Positions 25,242 to 34,879 of a DNA stretch of 39,044 nucleotides are shown piece after piece. Each line of letters opens with the position of its first letter. Within the stretch, counting starts at the first letter, position 1. Below the pieces are notes generated by a model. The model saw only the letters and a list, made by a program, of their open reading frames with translations. It was not told the origin of the DNA and did no database searches. The stretch lies in the NCBI GenBank assembly GCA_027604685.1, contig JADHYX010000117.1:1-39044 (forward strand), written 5' to 3'. This DNA is from Lobulomyces angularis. Lineage: Eukaryota; Chytridiomycota; Chytridiomycetes; Lobulomycetales; Lobulomycetaceae. The position numbers were made by a program, and so were the translations under genes.

Positions 25242-28200
25242 TTACAACTTTGCTGAAAAAGAAATTGAACTTCTTGTACTTTCCAATTCTTTTATTGTAG
25301 ACTTCAGTTCTAAAAACCATCTTAAACACATGTCTTTTCTAGTGTAATCGTATCCTCTAGGATCACTAATAATATCAAATAAAATTTCTAGTAAATCCTC
25401 CAAAATTTCAGTATTTAAAAATCTGTCTCGGTCATCTTTATTTTCTACACTCCAAGGCAATTCATTTTTTATTATTAAGCATTGTAGAATTTCTAAATAG
25501 GATCCCAGATATTGAAAATTTATTGTTCTGATCTGGGAAAACAATAATTTGAAATAGTTCATTTGTAATTTTTGTTCTGAAGTCGAAGACATTTTTTTAA
25601 ATATATCCTCTACTATCGTAAAAGTCTGCAAAACAAAATACTCCGATTTATATTTATCTTTTGATAAATCCTTCAAATTATCTAAAGTGGCATCTAAATT
25701 TGAGATTGACTTAAATGCCACAGATATCCCACTTAAAAGGATATCAAAGTCTAGTTTTGTAGGATAGCACTTTATAGAGGTTTTAATACAATGAAAAATT
25801 TCACAATACCTCAATAATCAATGTCGCATATTTTGGACAATCAGTAAATATTAAACTGGCAAATTTAAAATCATTGAAAACAGACTGAAAAAATAAGTTA
25901 ACTTCTCGAGAAATTTCGACTTCAACATTAAAACTGCTATCAGAGGGCTTTTCTTCATTTTGATTTAATATTTTACGACTTGCTGGTACAGGAATGTAAT
26001 GGTTCAAAATATTCATAAGTTTGGCAACTGTACTTAAATTTAACTTGTTTGATAACTGTTTTGATAGAGCAACGGTGTACAATAGCGATGATTTAATAAT
26101 TTTGTTTTCATTTGATGAATGGTCTAAATTTAGAGAAAAAAAATTAAAAATATTGAACTCACTAACATTACCATAATTTATGGCAAATTTCATTAAATCT
26201 GTCAAAATCGTATCAAAATTTTCATTTTCTTCGTCATCGTGATAAATTTCCATTAATTCGACTAAATTTTTCAATACTTGTTGCCAAACTGAAAATCCTT
26301 CACTGCCAAATTTCAATGTTACAAAATGTAAATTAAAGAATACTCTAAATGTTATTTTTATAAGGCTGAATACTTTTAGAGGTTTGGTTTTGGCAAAAAT
26401 CGCATTTTCTGTAACACCCTTAGAAACAAAAGTGGTGACAAATAAAACCTTTTGCAAATACTCCCATTCCATTTCACATTTATCATCCCCCGTAACATAT
26501 AAAAATATGGTGGAAAACTTTCTTGTAAACTTTTCCGTTCTTTTGAAAAAAAAAAAAAAAAATTAGTAATATAAACTTCCTGTGTTAATGTAATTAAACC
26601 CCTCAAATAAGAGAATTAGACGCTCCAGATCATCATTAGACACCAACTTTATCATTATACTTAAAAACTTTGAAAACCTCCCTAAATTTGAGTACACCAA
26701 GTTGTCGCTTAAGGTTTTTCTTGCTAAAGCCTCTTTGACTAAACTTTTTTCGGTTACAATAAATTTTAATCCATTTAAACCAAAAACAGTCTGAAAAGTT
26801 ATTTGCATTATTTTAGCCTTAAAAAAAAATTATTATTAATCCTTGAGAATCAATATAAAAATCACATTTGTTTCTATATCGAAATCTTTTAAAAAATTCC
26901 AATTTCCCTTTAATAAAAATTTTTCATTTGCCCACTCTGATATCAAAAATGATAAAAGTTCAGTCTGCAGCAAATTATTGTCCTCGAGTTTGACCAACTT
27001 GATGACTTTTGTTATCGTAATTTTTATTAAATTATCAGTGAAGTAAGACCAATTATGCGAAGGTAAAAAAAATGAATCATTGATGTCTCCTATGTCATCC
27101 TCTTCTTTCTGAAAAACTCTGGAACAAAATCGCCTTTAATCACCAAAAATTTTAAAAAATTAGGTACTAAGAACCTCACCTCAGTCCAACAAGTGCAAGC
27201 ATTGCAACGATAAAAGGTGCTACTTCATTTTCATCTAAATGCAAAAATTCTTATTATGTAAAAGATATAATATTTAATACCAACGTTAATTGCGATTGTA
27301 AGGAATAGGTTTTTAAGGCTTTCTGGTATAGAGATATAGCTATGGTTACTAAAATGCTTTGTAAAAAAATCAATTTTTTTTGATTCAACAATGCTCTTAA
27401 AGTTGAATTCAGCCAAATTCTCGAAAAAGAATATCAATTGTAAGCTGAAATTAAAAATATCGAAAACTGATAAAGATTGGTGAGAAAAGTCCGTGGAAAA
27501 GTTATATATTATTCTTTTGGTAATGTTTTGTTGGTTTATATAAACGTTTTTTGAATAAAGTTTAGCTGAATTTTTCATTAAGTTTGATGTGAGTTGCTGA
27601 AAAAACTCTTGATCTTTTATAGATAAAATTAACAAACTTTTTTTAATAATATCGAAATCTCGCAATCTAGAAAAAAAAAATTAAAAATTATTAATTCCAA
27701 CATAAACATAATGTAAACAAAAATATAATCATACTTTACTAAATCAGAAAATTCATCAAAAACTTTAAGAACAATGGAACTGATTTCAGTATTTAAACCA
27801 CTGTCAAATTCAAAGTTTTTTGAAAGGTAGACGACAAAGCAGTCTGTTGAGTGCAATAGATAAATATAAGGTAAGGTGTCATTAAACAGGCTTCCCAATG
27901 CAAATTTATAAAAACTCATCAGTGTAGAAATGGTAGCACATGTTGATGCATCCTTTGCAGATACAACTTGATCTTCATTACCAAAAAAAAATTTTAAAAA
28001 TTTCAAAATTTTAAAAATTAAATAAAACCTTGCTTTTCAACAAATTTTGTTGTTATTGCTAAAGTGGATGACAATATTACAGAATATCGGTGTATCATGT
28101 ATTTTTCATCTAAATTCATTAGGTTATAACTTTCGCTTTTTTGACTTAAATTCAAAATTTGCTGAAAGGATCTCTTTCCGGTATTCAAAATAACTTTTAA

Positions 28201-29081
28201 AAAATCTTTCTTTAGCCATGAAATCGGTAAATATTCACTATACTGAGCCAGTGCAAATATATTGGTATCCACCTAGCAAAATACATAATTTAACTTTGAA
28301 TTATACATGGCAGAATCTTACGACTTCCTCACAAATAACTCTAAACTCATTTATTGTATGGTAACACACAGTTAACATGTTTCCAAGTTTTTCTATTACA
28401 TTCGAGATATCCCCAAAATATTTTACAAAACTGTGACAGTTGTCGATTGAAATTAATAGAGCTTCCATTTGTAGCTTGAACATCCTAAAGTCTTCTAGCA
28501 ACTTTAAGTTTTCCTTAAAATATTTCGGTGTTTTAGTGTGGTCATCAGCGTCTAAAACAGTATAAAATCTCAAATTATAGTTTCTAAAGGCACCAATCCA
28601 ATAATCTTTAACTGACAACTTCAAATTTTCCTTTAAATTCATTTTCTAAAAAAAAAGTTTTAAAAGAATGTAAAATATTTTATTTTTTTTTTACGTTTGC
28701 AAGTATATCTTTTACAATAGCTTCGGCATCACTGACATCATCACTAAAACTTCTGACAGTTTTGCGGGCAATTGTCAAGTACAATGTAGACAAAACTAAA
28801 GATTCTAAACCATAATTATCCATGGAATTTTCATTGTGTCTAGGAGCAACTATGTTATTAGCAAATAAAGTTTTGAAAGTAAATTACTACGATTTCCATA
28901 AAGTTTCAAAATTAGATCTTTCTAAACAATTTCTAACATCCAACCAAGTAATGTTTTTTTTTAACTTTTTCAATATAAAAGAATAAGACTGAGGATCTTT
29001 TAAGTAAATTAAATAAGGGGATTGAAATGTTGAATGGATTACTGTCTCAACCACTTTTTCATCACAAAACGTAAAAATCAT
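25242..29081 (-). CDS. Large all-helical protein, unidentified (~1,108 aa)
   Basis: Eleven exons in one frame: 29081-28891, 28839-28695, 28645-28322, 28272-28029, 27972-27735, 27666-27281, 27234-27180, 27133-26866, 26817-26600, 26539-25810 and 25769-25242. I do not recognise the family. The sequence is rich in Leu, Ile, Phe, Lys, Asn and Ser, with amphipathic helices throughout. There is no signal peptide, membrane span, zinc site or nucleotide-binding motif, so a HEAT/ARM-like alpha-solenoid is the natural reading. The length is close to that of exportins and other karyopherins, but I cannot see the importin-beta N-terminal signature, and nuclear pore or assembly-factor solenoids are equally possible. 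The C-terminus contains an ISDPRGYDYTRKDMCLRWF stretch that may be diagnostic in a profile search. The start is the first ATG of the first clearly coding exon. Confidence 0.75.
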
Positions 29082-29585
29082 ATTTTATTGTACTGAAAGG
29101 GGTATTTTTATATGATGCAGGAACACTCAATCTTAATTAACCTTTGTTTATGCAACGTTGCTTAAAATTTATTTTGTAAATTTTTGTAGTATAAAAATTA
29201 AGAAATGTGAAACTTTACTGTAAAACATTCAAATATGATGAAAAAAATAAAAAATGGATTGTTTCTTATAAGACTTGTGTAGAATTATAAATAAACATAT
29301 ATAAATTAGTTAGAAATATTCCTTATCGCTTTCAAGAAAACTTTGTATTAAATATAACACTATTTCATCACATTAAAAAATTTTAATCACTTCGTAGTGT
29401 AGTTCTCACCATTTCAAAATTCAAAAAATAAATTCGAAATCGACGCAAACAAATATCAAAAAATTGGCAGATTAATAGTTAAAAATATTAATATTTATTA
29501 TAAGTCAAAAAAAAAAAAAAAGTATATCTAAGGTTTCTTTGTAATAAATTGTCTACATAAAATTAAAAAAAAAAAGAATATTTAA
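29082..29585. other. Intergenic spacer, nothing recognised
   Basis: These 504 bp lie upstream of the helical-protein gene and downstream of the secreted-protein gene, both on the minus strand. The stretch has a long poly-A run near 29507-29521 and no supported feature. Confidence 0.5.
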
Positions 29586-30792
29586 TTAACAAGCCTTTTG
29601 GATCATTGAAATTTTGGCCTTGTTATACCAATTTCCTGCCCATGGAAGAGTGTCATAGTAGTTTGCTTTGTTAAAGGAATCGGAATTGTAGTCGAAAGCT
29701 TTCCATTCAGTGTCCATAGAGGAGCATTGAAGGGCCCAATTTTTTCCATTAGTGTCGTTTGCTCTGTTATACCAGAAAATAAAGCATTCTTTACCTTCAT
29801 CTTTGTAAGTCCAGTAAGGTGCATTGTTAAAGGTGGAAGCGGATAAGGCAAATCGTGAATTGTTTAAGTTCCATCCATTTGTATTTGAAGTAACAGAAAG
29901 ATCAAAGTTTCTGGTGACAACAGTACCTGGGAAGTACCATTGAGTATCCCATGGATAAACTGTTGAGTAAGTTGGACCAGGGTTGTTACCGGCAGCCCAA
30001 GAATTTACCGCATAATCTTGTGCAATCCATTCTTCAGACATTGGTGCACTAATAAATGGGAGTTAGAACTTTATATTAATAAATTTTCATACCATTGAAG
30101 AGCCCAAGCTCTGTTTTTATTGCTGACAACAGACCAGAAAATAAAGCACTGACCATCAGTTCTTTGCCAGTATGGAGCACCATTGTAAGCAGTTGAACTA
30201 AGTTTGTAAACACCGTTAAATCCTGGAGTGTTAGATTTGGATACAGTTAAATCAAATTGTGCAGGGCAGGTGTTTTGAAATTGAAAAATATCAGTGCCTT
30301 CACCATACCATTCATAACCTTTGAAATCTTGATTCCAAGGAAGAGTATTTTGTGGGGTGCTAGATTTTTGGCAACCACTTTGATACATTTGATATGGCCA
30401 TGCATAGAATGTTGGTTTAGGTGACCAAGTTAATAACCAACAATCATCAAAACGAGCTTGAGCGTTGTTGTTCCATCTTCCCCAATACAACTCTAGTTTT
30501 TTTTTTTTAACATTTTTATGTCACTTTAGATTTACATACCAACATTTCCATTGTATTCTGCAACACCTGGTCTTGCTGGGAAAGTATAAACTCCCTTGTA
30601 AACTGGACCTCCATTAACTGTTTCAGTAGATAAGGATAATCTTCCATGTCTTCCACCAACTTTTTGAGTGAAAGTTACATCAGCAGTAGACTGTGGAAAG
30701 AAAGGTTGTAAAGTTGTTTGCAAATCTAAAGCAGATTGAGCAAAACTTAAGGCGGCTACAGATAAAGTTACTAAAGAAGTTTTTAGAAGCAT
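29586..30792 (-). CDS. Secreted protein with three related Trp/Cys-rich domains
   Basis: Three exons (30792-30540, 30492-30093, 30048-29586) give 371 residues. The start at 30792 is preferred over an in-frame ATG 33 bases upstream, because it places a clean signal peptide (MLLKTSLVTLSVAALSFAQS) at the N-terminus. The mature part has three related blocks. The second has NGVYKLSSTAYNGAPYW, QCFIFWS and RAWALQC; the third has NSRFALSASTFNNAPYW, ECFIFWY and NWALQC; the first is a more diverged version (NGGPVYKGVYTFP, ELYWGRW, DDCWLLTW). Paired Cys in the FIFW and WALQC strands suggest one disulfide per block. I know no named domain for this. The pattern recalls repeated carbohydrate- or surface-binding beta modules, but that is inference. 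A TATA-like box lies about 46 bases upstream of the start. Confidence 0.86.
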
Positions 30793-30837
30793 ATTTCTTT
30801 TTTTTTTTTTGGATATTATGATCAACTGAGATTCTAG

Positions 30838-30845
30838 TTTTTATA
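30838..30845 (-). promoter_or_regulatory. TATA-like box of the three-domain secreted gene
   Basis: The minus strand reads TATAAAAA 46-53 bases upstream of the chosen ATG. The position is compatible with a short untranslated leader. The same octamer precedes the other secreted-protein gene of this window. Chance occurrence is not negligible in DNA this AT-rich. Confidence 0.45.
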
Positions 30846-32181
30846 CTTAATTTTAAGTTTTGTTTTGTAGGTCTCCTAATTTGTGTTTTTGCTGCGATAC
30901 TGCGTTGAAAAAAAATTTTCTTGTTTGTTATGGGTTCTATTTTATTAGGAGATTCACAAAAGCTTTAAGAAAATTTTGATTCAAACTTTCAAATACACCA
31001 CTTGAATGGAGTACTAATGACTGATTACATTTGGTAAATTTCAGTTTTCCTAAAATTAGTTAGCTGCGGACACAAATTGTCAGTTATTCATGTTTTTAAC
31101 GAACTTCACAAATTTAAAATAAAAATTTTAAATATAAATAATTCAACTCTTAGTGAGAGTTTTTCTTCTTGGCTAAATGCTTTAAAATTTTCCGTGAGAT
31201 GATAAAATTCAGAAAAGATGATACTTGTACTATACTTGATGCAAAGTCAAAAACTGTAGAAAACCAATTACAAATCAACAAGCCTAAAACTTAAAGATGA
31301 TACTTTCTTTGGTTTTAACAACCTTAAATTTCCTAAAAAATGCTTTGGCTGCGAAAAAACTGCGAAATATTCTAAAACAACAAATAACTCCTTAATATCA
31401 GAAAACTTTACACTTTTTATAGTCCATTTAATACATATTATTATTGGAGTTAATTTGTTAGAGGAAGTATACAAAAATATGTTTTGATAATAATGTGTAT
31501 GCTAAAACAAGATTATTAAGTCTCTACAACCTTAAAACAAAATTTATTTATTCCGCAAATTTTATTTTCCACAAATTTTATTGGATAAAGCCTCAAATTT
31601 TTTTCCTCTTAATATTTTCTCCTTTATTAACATAATATGAAATAGACCATTAAAAAACAGTTTAAAAACTTATACCTTTGTAAATAAATGAGTCGGCGAC
31701 TGCTGTGTACTTGTATGTGAAAAATTTTTATAATAATAATTTGAAAAAAATGAAATCTAATGGTTCAGGGGTAGTCTGTTGCGATTATCAAGGAAGTCAA
31801 GACTACATCATTGATTCTAGAACTGAAGATTAAATATCCACTTTTATATTAAATATCTAAATGGTTTTAATTAGACATACTAAAAAAAAGACAAAAAAAA
31901 AAAAATCAAAGAAAACAAAAAAGAAGTGAAAAAGAAAAAGATGGATTAAATTGAACCATATTAAGATATTTTTTTTGAAACTAGAAATATTTATATAGAA
32001 TTTAAAACAAAATAACATATTAACTTTTGGTATTGAGAAAGAGATTAAGTGACTAAACTTGTAGTTTAACTTCTCACTGATAAGTAAAGCTTGAAATCAA
32101 TCATAATCAGTTTTACATAATATATTTCACAAAGATGAAAATACAATAATTTAATAAAAAAAAAGTGAAAAACTAATAAAT
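30846..32181. other. Long intergenic spacer, nothing recognised
   Basis: About 1.3 kb without a supportable gene. Short open frames exist but lack coding character. A TGGTTCAGGGG stretch at 31761-31771 resembles a Pol III A box, but no matching B box or cloverleaf follows. Confidence 0.5.
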
Positions 32182-33588
32182 CTAAATATTTGAGTTTAGT
32201 AAACTACTATAAGTTTGGCACGTCTCTTTAACACATTGCTCAACTCTTCCTGAAACCTTTAACAAATTAAAGATACATTCTGCTTCGATAAAATTTCCTT
32301 TGATACATCCATTTATTGAGTTTACAATGCCTACTTCACCAAAACAGTGCGATGCAGCTGTTCGATCGCAGCTATCCAATATCTTTACTACTTTGGATTT
32401 GAACCTATCTCCTGCTGTTTGGGTCTCTTTAGCATTCCCTGATTCTGTCTTGCTTTCATTGCTTGTTTCTTTTTCAGTTGTTCTTACCTCTGTGCTTGTT
32501 TGTTCTACAGTATTAGTGGAATCAGTAGCAGTACTTTGTTCAGTAGACGCAAGAGTTTCATTGCTGGTTTGGGCTGCAGTATTTGTAGCATCAGTAGCAG
32601 TACTTTGTTCATTCGACTCTGGAGTTTCATTGCTGGTTTGGTCTGCAGTATTGGTAGCATCAGTAGCAGTACTTTGTTCATTCGACACTGGAGTTTCATT
32701 GCTGGTTTGATCTGCAGTATTAGTTCCTTCAATGGAACTTTGCTCAGTTGGTTCTGGAGTAAATTCTGTTGAAACGCTTTCATTTGTAGTTTGCTGGGAA
32801 GAATCAAATATTTCTGTAGTGCTGGGTTCATTCTTGGTGTGATCTGAGGTAATGGCGGGGCCGGCAGAAGTGCTCTCTTTGTTTTCTTCCTGGGAGATGT
32901 CTGTGGTACTTCCACTGTTAGTTTGTTGAGGAGTGTTGGTAGTTTCAGCAATGTTACCATCTGCAGATGGATTGTTCGTTTCTACGATGCTTTCAGAAGT
33001 ATTGGAAGACTGGCCTGTTTCTGTTGGATTATTTTCAATTGTAGTGATTTCTGTGGTGTCTACAACAGATTTATTTTGACTAAGTGAAGTTGTGGTAGAA
33101 TTGTTTGTTTTAATAGTACTTTTAGTTTTTGTTGTTTTAAAGGAAGTAGAGTTTGTGGTGGGCAAATTATCAGAATTTGTAATTTGGGAAGTAGTGGATG
33201 TGACAGTTTTTGCAGAATTACTGGTAACTATCGTGGTTGTTTTCGCTGCCAACGAAGTACTGGTAGTGGTGACCTTGTTCTTTAGAGTTGCTTTTGAAGG
33301 ACTAGGATTCACAGACTTGCTTTTTACAGCAGATGTTTGCCCTGAAGTTGATGTTTTGGCTAAAATACTTTTACTGGTTTTTATTTTGGTGGTTGATGGT
33401 CTGGTGGGGACGGATTTAGTGGCAATTGTTTTGCTTTCTACTTTTGGTTTTTTTGAAGTTTTTTTTGTAGGTAATTTTTCTTTTTTAGTCTTCGGAGATT
33501 TTAATGCAGCTTTTTGATCATTAGTGCTAATGTATTCTTGAGAAATGGTGAGAATAATGACAATGATGAATAAAAATGTGAATTTCAT
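32182..33588 (-). CDS. Secreted Ser/Thr-rich mucin-like protein with tandem repeats
   Basis: A single-exon gene of 468 residues, the only complete intronless gene in the window. Residues 1-17 form a signal peptide (KFTFLFIIVIILTIS). Next come a Lys/Thr/Ser-rich segment (about 25-130) and a long Thr/Ser/Asn/Glu segment, likely heavily O-glycosylated. It contains 23-residue repeats of the type ATDATNTADQTSNETP. The C-terminal ~85 residues (about 385-468) form a compact part with six Cys in the order SCDR, HCFGE, GCIK, ECIF, QCVK, TCQT, which would make three disulfides. There is no C-terminal hydrophobic tail, so no GPI anchor is expected. A cell-wall or secreted surface protein is the likely role; the family is not recognised. 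The long open frames on the opposite strand are shadows of the biased codon use. Confidence 0.88.
   Translation of the reverse strand: MKFTFLFIIVIILTISQEYISTNDQKAALKSPKTKKEKLPTKKTSKKPKVESKTIATKSVPTRPSTTKIKTSKSILAKTSTSGQTSAVKSKSVNPSPSKATLKNKVTTTSTSLAAKTTTIVTSNSAKTVTSTTSQITNSDNLPTTNSTSFKTTKTKSTIKTNNSTTTSLSQNKSVVDTTEITTIENNPTETGQSSNTSESIVETNNPSADGNIAETTNTPQQTNSGSTTDISQEENKESTSAGPAITSDHTKNEPSTTEIFDSSQQTTNESVSTEFTPEPTEQSSIEGTNTADQTSNETPVSNEQSTATDATNTADQTSNETPESNEQSTATDATNTAAQTSNETLASTEQSTATDSTNTVEQTSTEVRTTEKETSNESKTESGNAKETQTAGDRFKSKVVKILDSCDRTAASHCFGEVGIVNSINGCIKGNFIEAECIFNLLKVSGRVEQCVKETCQTYSSLLNSNI
32516..32722. repeat. Three tandem 69-bp repeats inside the mucin-like gene
   Basis: Copies start at 32516, 32585 and 32654, exactly 69 bases apart, each encoding 23 residues. 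The last two are nearly identical at base level; the first is more diverged, and a partial copy follows at 32723. The repeat length is a multiple of three, so copy-number change keeps the frame. Confidence 0.9.
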
Positions 33589-33642
33589 TATATATTTTCT
33601 TTTTTTTCTATTCGTTTCTATAATTCTAATTGAATTTTTTTT

Positions 33643-33668
33643 AATGAGCTTTAAAGCTCATTTTTATA
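33643..33668 (-). promoter_or_regulatory. TATA-like box and 20-bp perfect palindrome upstream of the mucin-like gene
   Basis: Reading the minus strand, TATAAAAA (complement of 33661-33668) runs straight into a perfect 20-bp palindrome, AATGAGCTTTAAAGCTCATT (33643-33662). The palindrome ends 55 bases before the start codon at 33588. The placement just downstream of a TATA element suits a core promoter with a dimeric-factor site, but function is inferred from position only. Confidence 0.45.
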
Positions 33669-34879
33669 GCAAGTAACTCAACCGTTGAATTAATATTAAC
33701 TGCGCCACCTCATCTGTCTACAAAAAAAAATAGCGGTGAGTTTTAACTTTTTCATTCAAATTAAATTTAGAATGATGTAAAATTTATTTTTAACTTTTTA
33801 TCGAAAATATCTTTACTGAAATTTTATTTTATTTATTTTTTTTTTGGGCACTATGGTACAAATTGTCCTGTACCATAGTGCCCTGGTCTCTCTCTGTTTT
33901 TACAAGGTTTTTTTTTTATTTTGCAAGTTTAGCATGAAGAAAAATTCTAGATAAAAATTTTCAAATTTATGACTCATAAAGACACATTAGGTAGCTGAGG
34001 TTCTAATTAGCAGCAATCAAAATCTAAGAAATTTATTTGACAATTGTCTTTTAAGAAAAAGACTGATACCAAATTTTTATTTTCATAAAAATACAAAAAT
34101 CTTTTTTCTTACATCATTAAAATTTTTTAATGTTTTCAAAGGAAATTTGTAAGTAGTTAAAAATTTTTTTTCTTATTGACATCAGAAATTGCGAGAGAGA
34201 GAAAGCAATTGAACTTTAAACAGACCAGTTTTGCTATCAAGTTGTACCCATCATATTGTAAGTGGAGGCACTTCGTTAATACAAAAAAAAATATCGAAAT
34301 AATGGCACCAATTTTGTTGTTTTCTTTATCCAATGTATTTTTCTTTATCTTTATTTTCATTTTTTAGTTATTTTTTAAACAACGCAGTTAAATGACAAGT
34401 TGAGTCAGTGTGCCTATCCAGTGCTACCTTAGTTATTACTGTTTTTTTAATTTCTAATTAATTAATTTTAGGTTTCAAAAGTACATCTAACTACATAAAT
34501 TATTCTCGTTTTTTTTGTAAAATTTCAGTTAGTGTAAAGAGCTCGAGAAGGTATTTAAACCAAGCTTTTAAAACCTTATTGTACTACTTTTTCAACAAAC
34601 TTTGATGTTTAACCATGAATTTTTGCTGAATCTTTTGGAACGGCCAGACAATATCATCTCCTAAACCCTACACTGACTGCGATAAAGCTCTACTAAAATG
34701 CTTAATTTTTCAACATTTGTATTTTTTTTTTCTTTTAAACTTTTCTCCTTATTTCTTGAGTTATTTTTTTTTTGCTGTGTTGATAATTGGTGTTTTATTG
34801 AAATGAAATTTGTGTCCAGGACACTTCAAGGAAAAAACTCAACTCCCAATATTTATCAACTCAAAGTAAAATCTCTTAG
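33669..34879. other. Intergenic region between divergent mucin-like and ABCG genes
   Basis: About 1.2 kb between two genes transcribed away from each other. Apart from the perfect hairpin at 33846-33883 (listed separately), I see only AT-rich sequence. Short open frames around 34157-34367 and 34698-34886 are Phe/Lys-rich and overlap on both strands, which argues against coding. Confidence 0.5.
33846..33883. repeat. Perfect 15-bp inverted repeat with 8-base loop
   Basis: GGGCACTATGGTACA (33846-33860) is followed by an 8-base spacer AATTGTCC and then by its exact complement TGTACCATAGTGCCC (33869-33883). The stem is far more GC-rich than its surroundings and directly follows a poly-T run. No open frame crosses it, and I see no flanking target-site duplication. 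Confidence 0.95.

Noticed and set aside
26376..26606. Alternative reading across the start of exon 10 of the helical gene, giving a different peptide
   Set aside because: That frame ends soon after, whereas a GT donor at 26599 and the acceptor at 26540 lead into the 223-codon frame that continues the protein.
31754..31831. tRNA-like segment: A-box-like TGGTTCAGGGG with AATCT/AGATT ends 78 bases apart
   Set aside because: There is no matching B box (GGTTCRANNCC), no convincing anticodon or T stem, and only five terminal pairs.
32300..33517. Long plus-strand open frames opposite the mucin-like gene
   Set aside because: They are antisense shadows created by the repeated Thr/Ser codons; the minus-strand frame has a signal peptide, repeats and a Cys-rich end.
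33846..33883. Helitron 3' end as explanation of the hairpin
   Set aside because: No CTRR terminus follows at the proper distance on either strand and no Rep/helicase or 5' TC end is visible.
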